A stretch of 21,162 nt of DNA, taken from IMG/VR virus record IMGVR_UViG_3300022696_000136, positions 1 to 21,162 of that record; one strand, written 5' to 3'. The position numbers were made by a program, and so were the translations under genes. Below are positions 1 through 5,891 of this stretch, piece by piece (positions within the stretch are counted from its first letter, which is position 1; every line of letters begins with the position of its first letter). The stretch comes from a virus. Below the pieces are notes generated by a model, which was given only the letters and a program-made list of their open reading frames with translations, was not told the origin of the DNA and ran no database searches.

Positions 1-111
1 TTAGAAAATAAAGAGTATTCTACTCTTAAAGAAAAAATCAACGAAATGGTTTCTGATAAGATTGTTAAGAAAATCGATGAGTTGAAGAAGGATATTATTA
101 AGGAAAAATAG
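1..111 (+). CDS. C-terminal fragment of an upstream gene, possibly a prohead core protein
   Basis: The window opens inside a reading frame (frame 1) that gives 36 residues and stops at TAG 109-111. What is visible is a lysine- and glutamate-rich helical tail ending KKDIIKEK. It lies 9 nt before the prohead protease gene. In T4 the genes just upstream of gene 21 encode the prohead core proteins gp67 and gp68, which are small, charged and helical, so position and composition fit a core protein. This is inference from context only; no diagnostic motif is visible. The start lies outside the window. Confidence 0.55.
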   Translation, partial: LENKEYSTLKEKINEMVSDKIVKKIDELKKDIIKEK

Positions 112-120
112 GAGAGTAGA

Positions 121-765
121 ATGAAATTAATAAGAGAGAATGTTTACTCTGATGATATTAAATTGTTAGTTGAAGAAACCGACAATGGTAAAAAATATAA
201 AATAAATGGAATATTTATGCAATCAGAGGTCGAAAATCAAAACGGTAGAATATATAAACGTCCTCTTATTGAAAGAGAAGTTGATAGATATAAAAGAGAG
301 AAAATATTAACTAATTCTGCTGTTGGTGAGTTAGATCATCCCAAAGGCCCACATATAAATGTTGAACGTATTTCACATATTGTTGAAGATATGTATATGG
401 ATGGTGATAATGCAGTAGGCAAAGCGAGGATTTTAGATACTACTATGGGTAGAATAGTTAAAACGTTGTTGTCTGAAAATATTAGAGTTGGTGTTTCTTC
501 AAGAGGTGTTGGTAATGTTGCTGGTAAATATGTTAAAGATGATTTTAAGTTATTAGCGATAGATGTTGTAAATGATCCAAGCGCACCAGACGCTTTTGTT
601 GAAGGAATTTTAGAAAATAAAGAATATATAATTAAGGATAATAGAATTGTTGAGATAGGTTTCGATAATTTTAAAAAATCTTTAGATAAGAAATATTCAA
701 AAGAAGATTTAATGGAAAACTTAAATAAGTTTTTTAAAAATATAACTGAGAATTATAGAGTTTAA
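121..765 (+). CDS. 21: Prohead core protease, T4 gp21-like
   Basis: Probable serine protease that matures the T4-type prohead by cutting scaffold, core and capsid proteins after (L/I)xE motifs. The 214 residues match T4 gp21 in length (212). The catalytic signature of this herpes-assemblin-related fold is present: GELDHP with His73, and VGVSSRG with Ser126/Ser127, followed by the DVVNDPSAPDAFV segment (about 148-160) typical of gp21. An early NGRIYKR segment (41-47) is also common in the family. The start is set by AGGAGAG at 110-116 just upstream of ATG 121. It sits before the scaffold and capsid genes as in T4 (21-22-23). The many LxE/IxE motifs in the 993 product and the LTE at residues 60-62 of the 1796 product are its expected targets. 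Confidence 0.93.
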   Translation: MKLIRENVYSDDIKLLVEETDNGKKYKINGIFMQSEVENQNGRIYKRPLIEREVDRYKREKILTNSAVGELDHPKGPHINVERISHIVEDMYMDGDNAVGKARILDTTMGRIVKTLLSENIRVGVSSRGVGNVAGKYVKDDFKLLAIDVVNDPSAPDAFVEGILENKEYIIKDNRIVEIGFDNFKKSLDKKYSKEDLMENLNKFFKNITENYRV

Positions 766-780
766 TTAAAGGAGTATCTT

Positions 781-945
781 ATGCCAATAGATGAAAAAAC
801 AATTCAAGAGTCTTTGGGTTATTTTAACTATGATAGTGATAGTGAGGCTGTTGTTAAGCTAAAAGAGCTTAGAGAGTCTTATGTTAGTCAAAAAGAGGTT
901 ATTGAGAAAAAAATAAATGAAATTGATGAAAAACTTGGTAGTTAA
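781..945 (+). CDS. Small acidic coiled-coil protein of unknown function between protease and scaffold genes
   Basis: A 54-residue ORF (MPIDEKTIQESLGYF... ending EKLGS) with a strong ribosome site, AAAGGAG at 769-775, six bases before ATG 781. It starts 15 nt after the protease stop and ends 13 nt before a late promoter. The second half (about 24-52) is heptad-like and rich in K, E, I and V, so a short coiled coil is likely. I do not recognise the family. T4 has no gene between 21 and 22. Its position suggests a minor prohead core component or a helper of the protease or scaffold, which is inference only. The ribosome site and clean fit between its neighbours make it a probable real gene despite its size. 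Confidence 0.7.
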   Translation: MPIDEKTIQESLGYFNYDSDSEAVVKLKELRESYVSQKEVIEKKINEIDEKLGS

Positions 946-957
946 TTTCAATAAAAT

Positions 958-965
958 TATAAATA
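958..965 (+). promoter_or_regulatory. T4-type late promoter upstream of the scaffold gene
   Basis: TATAAATA within ATTATAAATATA, in the gap between the 54-residue ORF and the scaffold gene. By the T4 late-promoter geometry (box at -13 to -6) transcription would start near 971, giving a 22-25 nt leader before the scaffold ATG. It shares the flanking ATTATAAATA context with the four other main intergenic boxes in the window. Confidence 0.8.
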
Positions 966-992
966 TATAAAAGAATTTAATATTCGGAGGTA

Positions 993-1748
993 ATGATGGA
1001 TAAAGTGATTAGTGTTTTAAAGGAATATCTTTCTTCTGACGATCTTTCAAAAGTTGAGGAAAGTCTTAAAGATATTATTGATAAAAGAGTTTCTGTATTA
1101 GTTTCTGAAAAGACTAATAAAATTGAAGAGGCTTCTCAAGAATATATTGAAAAGATGGTCGATGAAGAAGTTTCTAAAATTAAAGAGACTTTAGAAGAAG
1201 ATTTTAGACAAAAGGATGCTGAGCTAAAAGAACAACTTGGCGATTTTCTTGATGCAGAGATCAATGAGAATATTTCAGATGAATTGTTAAAAAACATTGC
1301 AGCTAAAGAAACTTTTATGCCTATTGTTGAAGGTATTAAAAGAGTTTTCTCTGAAAACTCTATTTCATTAGATGTTGATGCTTCTTATGAAATAGAAAAA
1401 CTAAAATCTCAAATCTCTGAAAAAGAACTTTCTATTTCTGAGTCTATTGAAAAGAGAATAGAGACTGAAAAAAATCTTGCTGAAGTTTCTAAAAGACTTC
1501 TCATCTCAGAAAAAGTTAAAGGTCTTAGCGATGGGCAGAGTGAAAAGGTTAAATCTCTTTTTGAGAGTAAGGACTTTGACACTGTGTATGATGAAATTGA
1601 TACATATATTGATGTTCTCATCGAAAAAGAAAATAGTTCTGATGGTAACAAAGTTTTGAAAGAAGATGATGGTATTGAAGATGAAAAAATTATCGAAGAA
1701 AATTCTACTGAATTTGATGTTTTTGCAGATAAATTGACAAATTTTTAA
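993..1748 (+). CDS. 22: Prohead scaffold (core) protein, T4 gp22-like
   Basis: Major internal scaffold around which the capsid shell assembles, later degraded to peptides. The protein is 251 residues (T4 gp22 is 269), very acidic, and almost wholly helical and coiled-coil-like, with charged heptads over about 1-100 and 130-165. It contains many (L/I)xE prohead-protease sites, for example VLKE near residue 10, LKE near 79, IVE near 111, several ISE, and LKE near 222. Its position between protease and major capsid genes is the T4 order. Two tandem ATGs (993 and 996) follow GGAGG at 986-990; spacing favours the second (996), giving 250 residues. It has its own late promoter at 958. The assignment rests on context, composition and cleavage-site density rather than a signature motif. 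Confidence 0.85.
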   Translation: MMDKVISVLKEYLSSDDLSKVEESLKDIIDKRVSVLVSEKTNKIEEASQEYIEKMVDEEVSKIKETLEEDFRQKDAELKEQLGDFLDAEINENISDELLKNIAAKETFMPIVEGIKRVFSENSISLDVDASYEIEKLKSQISEKELSISESIEKRIETEKNLAEVSKRLLISEKVKGLSDGQSEKVKSLFESKDFDTVYDEIDTYIDVLIEKENSSDGNKVLKEDDGIEDEKIIEENSTEFDVFADKLTNF

Positions 1749-1754
1749 TAAGAT

Positions 1755-1762
1755 TATAAATA
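1755..1762 (+). promoter_or_regulatory. T4-type late promoter of the major capsid gene
   Basis: TATAAATA in ATTATAAATATT, 33 bases before the capsid ATG. The expected start is near 1768, giving a leader of about 28 nt that carries AGGAGG at 1785-1790. The perfect box plus the strongest ribosome site type in the window fit the most abundant virion protein. Confidence 0.85.
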
Positions 1763-1795
1763 TTATTTAGGTATATATTTTTTTAGGAGGAATAT

Positions 1796-3070
1796 ATGGG
1801 TTTTAATGGACAAATTTTAGACGGCGATACGAAGAAACTTATCGAAAAATGGTCTAACAGTAAACTGAAAGATATTTCGGTTGATAGTATAAAGGATGAT
1901 TTCGTTAAGGGAAACGCTTCAAAACTTTTAGAGAATCAGTATAATATTAATTACCTTACTGGTGCTCCATATTTAACAGAGGATTCTCAGGGGTCTACTA
2001 CCACTTCAGTGATTGGTCAGTTAGATGCTAACGCTGAATATAGACCACTTTCTCTTGCGTTAGTTCGTAGAACTTTTCCAGATCTTTTTGCTAACAAAGT
2101 AGTTGGTGTTCAGCCAATGTCTACTCCTGTTGGTCTTGCATACGCTCTTAGAGTATTGTATAAAGATATGGGGCATGAAGCTGCATGGGATGTTGTTGAT
2201 AAATTTAGCGGTTTTACTGGTTCTCTTTCTGGTACTTCTGGTACTGCAGATGCTGGGACTGGCGCATCAACAACCGCTGCAGAAGGATGGAATATTGGTA
2301 CTGAGTTTCCAGAACTTCAGATTAAGTTGGATCAGACCTCAGTCACTGCAAAGAGTAGAAAACTTGCGGCCAGCTTTTCGTTAGAAGCTGTTCAAGACAT
2401 TCGCGCTCTTCATGGGGTTGAGATTGAAAGAGAAATTTTGAGACATCTTCAGTATGAAATTCTTGCGGAGCTTGATAGAGAAATTGTTGCGAGATTGAAG
2501 ACTTCTGCACAAGATACAGCAAATGGTGGTGCTGCTACTATTGCGTTAGATCTTAATGAGACAGCAACATCAGCTACTGGTTATGTTGATGGTAGATGGT
2601 CTCAAGAGCAGATTGCTTCAGTGTTAAGTTCTATTGTACATCAAGCTAATGTTGTGGCGAGTGAAGTTCGTAGAGGTTCAGGTGCAAATTTTGTTATTGC
2701 CTCACCTGCAATTGTTTCGCTTCTACAGGCAGCAAGACCTCGTTTTGTTGGTGTTGATCCTTCAGTTAATGGTAATAGCTCAATGGCAGAGGTTGGTACT
2801 ATTGACGGTCAAATCACAGTATATCGTGATACTTATGCAACTTCTGATTATGCTCTTGTAGGTTATAAAGGGCCTGGTATCAGTGATGCTGGTGTTATTT
2901 ATTCTCCTTATGTGATGGGTGTTGTAAAACAAGCCACTGCACAAGAAGATTTCTCACCACGTATTGGTGTTATGAGTCGATATGCATTGACTGATTCACT
3001 TCTTGGTACTGGTCGTTATTACAGGTACATTACTTTTGCAAATGTTTCTAATGTTATTCCTGGTGCTTAA
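1796..3070 (+). CDS. 23: Major capsid protein, T4 gp23-like
   Basis: Forms the hexameric capsid lattice (HK97-type fold). Family landmarks are clear: RRTFPDLFANKVVGVQPMSTP (about 88-108) matches the RRAIPNLI...GVQPMNSP region of T4 gp23; SRKLAASFSLEAVQDIRALHG (about 187-207) matches its SRQLKAAYSIELAQDLRAVHG; FVIASP, YALVGYKGP and IYSPYV follow near the C-terminus; and the protein ends in a RYYRYITFANV segment. At 424 residues it is shorter than T4 gp23 (521). LTE at 60-62 sits where T4 gp23 is cut (after Glu65), so the protease probably removes 62 residues. AGGAGG at 1785-1790 fixes ATG 1796. It has its own promoter and a strong terminator behind it, so it can be expressed as a separate, very abundant transcript. 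Confidence 0.96.
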   Translation: MGFNGQILDGDTKKLIEKWSNSKLKDISVDSIKDDFVKGNASKLLENQYNINYLTGAPYLTEDSQGSTTTSVIGQLDANAEYRPLSLALVRRTFPDLFANKVVGVQPMSTPVGLAYALRVLYKDMGHEAAWDVVDKFSGFTGSLSGTSGTADAGTGASTTAAEGWNIGTEFPELQIKLDQTSVTAKSRKLAASFSLEAVQDIRALHGVEIEREILRHLQYEILAELDREIVARLKTSAQDTANGGAATIALDLNETATSATGYVDGRWSQEQIASVLSSIVHQANVVASEVRRGSGANFVIASPAIVSLLQAARPRFVGVDPSVNGNSSMAEVGTIDGQITVYRDTYATSDYALVGYKGPGISDAGVIYSPYVMGVVKQATAQEDFSPRIGVMSRYALTDSLLGTGRYYRYITFANVSNVIPGA

Positions 3071-3104
3071 TGTTTAGAAATTGCATATAAAGTAGTTTTA
3101 TTAT

Positions 3105-3139
3105 AAATGGGTAGATAGAAATATCTACCCATTTTTTTT
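3105..3139 (+). terminator. Rho-independent terminator behind the capsid gene
   Basis: A perfect 13-bp stem, AAATGGGTAGATA (3105-3117) pairing with TATCTACCCATTT (3122-3134), is closed by a GAAA tetraloop (3118-3121) and followed by a run of eight T (3132-3139). It lies 35 bases after the capsid stop codon and before the next promoter, so it ends or attenuates capsid transcripts. Confidence 0.93.
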
Positions 3140-3158
3140 ATCTAATATCTTTTAATAT

Positions 3159-3166
3159 TATAAATA
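3159..3166 (+). promoter_or_regulatory. T4-type late promoter with its predicted start at an ATG
   Basis: TATAAATA in ATTATAAATACT. With the T4 geometry the first transcribed base is 3172, which is the A of the ATG of the next ORF, so this promoter would give a leaderless message. It lies directly behind the capsid terminator and restarts transcription for the neck and packaging genes. Confidence 0.75.
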
Positions 3167-3171
3167 CTTAT

Positions 3172-3507
3172 ATGGAAAATGTAATAGTTATAAATAAAAT
3201 GAAAGACTCTGTATACATTCCTGAACTTGGTAAATGTGTACCTTCTGATGGTGAAAAATATGTTTTACCAAAGAATATTTATTTAAAATATAAATTCTAT
3301 TTCAATGAAGTTAAAATTGAAGAAAAGGTTAAAAATACTAACAAAAAGCCATTGAAGGGTGTTCATATTGACCCATCAAAATGTGAGAAAAAAAGAGACT
3401 TCGTTGAATATAATAGAAAATATAATAAGTATGAACCAAAAACTATATATGGAAAAATAAATAAACAGAAGAGATTAAAAAAAGAAACAAAGGAATGGAA
3501 TAAATGA
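3172..3507 (+). CDS. Unknown basic protein between capsid and neck genes
   Basis: A 111-residue protein of unrecognised family. The N-terminal half (1-55) looks like a small mixed beta domain (VIVINKMKDSVYIPELG, then CVPSDGEKYVLPK). The C-terminal half (about 55-111) is strongly basic and Tyr/Lys/Asn-rich with little hydrophobic core, ending KQKRLKKETKEWNK, as in proteins that contact DNA or an acidic surface. No ribosome-binding site precedes ATG 3172, which coincides with the predicted late-transcript start. An in-frame ATG at 3199 also lacks one and would follow a second TATAAATA box (3189-3196). Its stop overlaps the gp13-like start by four bases (ATGA), so the two are probably translationally coupled. 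Context suggests a head-completion or neck part. gp14 is otherwise missing here, but this protein is much shorter than T4 gp14 (256), so I do not assign it. Confidence 0.75.
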   Translation: MENVIVINKMKDSVYIPELGKCVPSDGEKYVLPKNIYLKYKFYFNEVKIEEKVKNTNKKPLKGVHIDPSKCEKKRDFVEYNRKYNKYEPKTIYGKINKQKRLKKETKEWNK

Positions 3508-4250
3508 GTTCTACATCAACTAAGCCAGAGTTGAGAACATACATAAAAAGAGAATTGGGTTCTCCTGTTATTAATGTTGAGGTTGATGATGATAGTATAG
3601 ATCAATTAATAGATGATTGTGTTGATTTATACCAAAGATACGCTGGAGGAGAGGGAAATTATCATTCATTTGTTAGTTTGAATTTATCTGCTGGGGTTAC
3701 TGAGTATTCTTTAAGTGGTGATAGTATTTTAGAAGTTGTTGGATTGGATGTTAGTGTTGGTGTTAATGGTATAAATACTCTTTTTTCTCCATCTAATATT
3801 CTTTTACAAAATAGTGGTAGTTCTTTAATTAATAATAGTCTAAATTATGATTCATTTTCCCCTGGATTAGATTTGGCATCATACCATGTAGATTTAAATT
3901 ATTTAGATGAAATTCAAAATACTTTTGGTACGAACTTTTTAGTTATTTGGAGACCTTTAGAAGAAAAACTTATTGTTAGCCCAACTCCAGAAACCAATTA
4001 TACAGGATTGATACAAGTATATAAAAAAGAAATCCAAGAGAGAATATATAATAGTATTCTTTTTAGAGATTTAGTTGTTGCAAAGGTGAAAATGTTATGG
4101 GGGAATATTCTTAAAAAATACGATACTACTATGGCAGGTGGAGGTAATATAAACGGTAGAGATGTTTATCAAGAAGGTAAAGATGATTATGAGAAAGCAT
4201 TACAAACTATAAAGGATGAATCTGAACCACCAATGTTTTATGTAGGATAA
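3504..4250 (+). CDS. 13: Neck (head completion) protein, T4 gp13-like
   Basis: In T4, gp13 with gp14 closes the filled head and makes the site to which the tail joins. The 248 residues open with the pattern I associate with this family: an N-terminal helix with TYIKRELGSPVINVEVDDDSI (about 12-32), then IDDCVDLYQRY (about 36-46), followed by a beta-rich middle and a helical C-terminus (LVVAKVKMLWGNIL; DVYQEGKDDYEKAL). T4 gp13 is 309 residues, so this form is shorter. ATG 3504 overlaps the upstream stop, with AAGGA at 3490-3494. It is followed after two bases by the gp15-like gene; in T4 gene 14 would lie between. Assignment is from recalled family pattern and context and is fairly but not fully secure. 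Confidence 0.75.
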   Translation: MSSTSTKPELRTYIKRELGSPVINVEVDDDSIDQLIDDCVDLYQRYAGGEGNYHSFVSLNLSAGVTEYSLSGDSILEVVGLDVSVGVNGINTLFSPSNILLQNSGSSLINNSLNYDSFSPGLDLASYHVDLNYLDEIQNTFGTNFLVIWRPLEEKLIVSPTPETNYTGLIQVYKKEIQERIYNSILFRDLVVAKVKMLWGNILKKYDTTMAGGGNINGRDVYQEGKDDYEKALQTIKDESEPPMFYVG

Positions 4251-4252
4251 AT

Positions 4253-5080
4253 ATGAAAATATATTACTACCCAGAAACTATATATAATGTGAATAATGCT
4301 TTGCTTGATCTTTTTGATGATGTTATTGTCAAAGATTATGATAAGCATGGTAATGTTGTTAGAGAAATAAAAGTTCCTATTGTTAATGGGCCTGTTACAA
4401 AAAGATATTTAACAATAAAAGAATCTGAGAGTGGTGTAAAATATCATATAAGTTTGCCAAGAATAGCATTAACTATGAATAGTATGGAGTATGATGCTGA
4501 GAGGCAACCAATAAAAAATGCAGAGAGATTTTGGTTTAATGAAGAAGATGGTTTAAATTATTTAGATAGATATACAGAAGATTTAGAACCAACACCATAT
4601 ACTTTCATATACACTTTGGATGTTATGGTCAATAGTATGAAACATATGGCTCAGATATTGGAGAATTTTTTACCATTTTTTAATCCATCAGTGACATTAA
4701 AGGTGGAAGAATTTTCTTTTTTAGATGTTGGAACTAGGGATTTGGATGTTCAAATAACAGGGCCAACATTTACATATGATGAGGATATTGCAGAAGATAA
4801 TAGAAGAACTATTGTGTCATCAATGACAGTTACTGTTAGAGGTTGGATGTATAGACCAGTTTCAGATGTGGGGGTAATAAAAAATATTATATCAAAATAT
4901 CATGTTACAAATAACATAAACAATTTAACTTCTTCTTATGATGTTTTTTCAACAAGTGCTGTTGCTTTAAGTGGTGGTGAATTAGATGTTAATTTAATTC
5001 CCAATTCTTTTGACACAAGTGCATATAATCAAGAAATGAGTGCATATAGCTTTACATCAGCGTATAGCGTTGAGGAGTGA
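4253..5080 (+). CDS. 15: Tail terminator and sheath stabiliser, T4 gp15-like
   Basis: In T4, gp15 caps the finished tail tube and sheath and docks the tail to the head neck. Length (275) is close to T4 gp15 (272), and the domain order agrees: an N-terminal YYYPETIYNVNNALLDLFDDV segment, VPIVNGP near 42, ISLPRIALTMNSMEYDAER (about 66-84; T4 has LPRINLHLVDFSYNAP), then PTPYTFIYTLDVMVN...ILENFLPFFNPSVTL (T4: PSPIKMIYELSIFT...VEQILPYFQPHF), and VTVRGWMYRPVSDVGVIK (T4: EVNGWMYPPVDDAEGLI). The last 50 residues are Ser/Asn-rich and probably flexible. It follows the gp13-like gene with no gene 14 between and overlaps the start region of the small terminase gene. Confidence 0.88.
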   Translation: MKIYYYPETIYNVNNALLDLFDDVIVKDYDKHGNVVREIKVPIVNGPVTKRYLTIKESESGVKYHISLPRIALTMNSMEYDAERQPIKNAERFWFNEEDGLNYLDRYTEDLEPTPYTFIYTLDVMVNSMKHMAQILENFLPFFNPSVTLKVEEFSFLDVGTRDLDVQITGPTFTYDEDIAEDNRRTIVSSMTVTVRGWMYRPVSDVGVIKNIISKYHVTNNINNLTSSYDVFSTSAVALSGGELDVNLIPNSFDTSAYNQEMSAYSFTSAYSVEE

Positions 5081-5085
5081 TTTTT

Positions 5086-5616
5086 ATGAGTAGTGATGAT
5101 AAAGAATCTTTTGATAAGTTGGATAAGAAGTTCAATACCGATTTTGATGATGGCAATATTGCAGAGCATGTGGAGAATATTGAAAATCGTGTCGGTGATT
5201 TAAAAGCAAAAAAAGAATTGATGTCTGTTGATACTACTGAGATAATGGAGAATCAGAATTATATTGAAATGGAAATGAAAATGTTGATTGAGGAAACTCA
5301 ATCTGTTATGAAAAAACTTAGAGATGAAATTAAAAGAGGTAGCACTTTAAGAGCATTTGAGGCGTATTCTCAGTTATCTTCATCATTGATGATGCAGTTA
5401 AGAGAGCTTAGAGTTATGAGTAGAGGAATTACTGATTTAAGAAGAATGAAAAATAATGGAGATGAAAGAGGAGTGACAAATCTAAATATAAAAATGACTG
5501 GTAAAGAATTTTTTAAGATGATGAAAAATATAAAAGAGCAGAATGAGACAAGTAGGGTTGATGCAGATTTTGATGTAGTTTCACAAGAGGTTGTTAGAAA
5601 AAACACTGAGGGTTAA
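5086..5616 (+). CDS. 16: Terminase small subunit, T4 gp16-like
   Basis: Regulatory ring subunit of the DNA-packaging motor, which recognises DNA and stimulates the gp17 ATPase. The 176 residues have the T4 gp16 layout: an acidic N-terminal stretch, a central two-helix coiled coil (about 50-110) in which STLRAFEAYSQLSSSLMMQLREL corresponds to T4 [23 protein letters not shown], and a C-terminal region with NLNIKMTGKEFFKMM that resembles the T4 ATVFMGSPTELM part. ATG 5086 is preferred, with GAGGAG at 5072-5077 nine bases upstream. The frame also runs up to a GTG at 5077, which overlaps the previous stop and would add three residues. Position directly before the large terminase (one small gene between) supports the call. 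Confidence 0.85.
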   Translation: MSSDDKESFDKLDKKFNTDFDDGNIAEHVENIENRVGDLKAKKELMSVDTTEIMENQNYIEMEMKMLIEETQSVMKKLRDEIKRGSTLRAFEAYSQLSSSLMMQLRELRVMSRGITDLRRMKNNGDERGVTNLNIKMTGKEFFKMMKNIKEQNETSRVDADFDVVSQEVVRKNTEG

Positions 5617-5631
5617 AAAATAGGGGGTTTT

Positions 5632-5883
5632 ATGAGTGACTTTATTAAATTTTTAAAAGAAAATTATAATGATATTTATGAAGAGTTGAACACACCTATG
5701 AATGTTCAAACTGGAGATACTATTGGTTGGACTGAGTTAGGAGAATATTTTGAAGGTAAGATAATTCGGATGGATGGTAGAACTATGGATGTTATGACTG
5801 ATGTTGGTTTAAAAACCATAAGCTCTGTTGATGATTTTTCAATTATAAAAAAAGATAATCAAGACCCAGAAAAGTTTCTTTAA
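5632..5883 (+). CDS. Unknown 83-residue protein with SH3-like core and possible head-targeting N-terminus
   Basis: The N-terminus is MSDFIKFLKEN, resembling the MKTYQEFIAE capsid-targeting peptide of T4 internal head proteins, and LKE at 8-10 fits the prohead-protease (L/I)xE consensus. The remainder (about 22-75) looks like a compact beta-barrel: GDTIGWTELGEYFEGKIIRMDGRTMDVMTDVG has the strand-turn-strand pattern of small SH3- or KOW-like domains. GGGGG at 5623-5627 precedes ATG 5632. It sits between small and large terminase genes, 8 nt before gp17. It could be an internal head protein or a packaging accessory; both are inference. The same N-terminal pattern recurs in the gene at 10406. Confidence 0.8.
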   Translation: MSDFIKFLKENYNDIYEELNTPMNVQTGDTIGWTELGEYFEGKIIRMDGRTMDVMTDVGLKTISSVDDFSIIKKDNQDPEKFL

Positions 5884-5891
5884 GGGATTTT

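Noticed and set aside
3770-3777. TATAAATA inside the gp13-like gene (and similar at 7197, 9419, 10247, 13180, 16623, 19724) as promoters.
   Set aside because: They lie within conserved coding sequence, mostly as Tyr/Ile-Asn-type codons, and lack the flanking bases shared by the intergenic boxes. They are expected by chance in AT-rich DNA.
5077-5085. GTG 5077 as the small terminase start.
   Set aside because: It lies inside the ribosome-site sequence GAGGAG and overlaps the previous stop; ATG 5086 has proper spacing.
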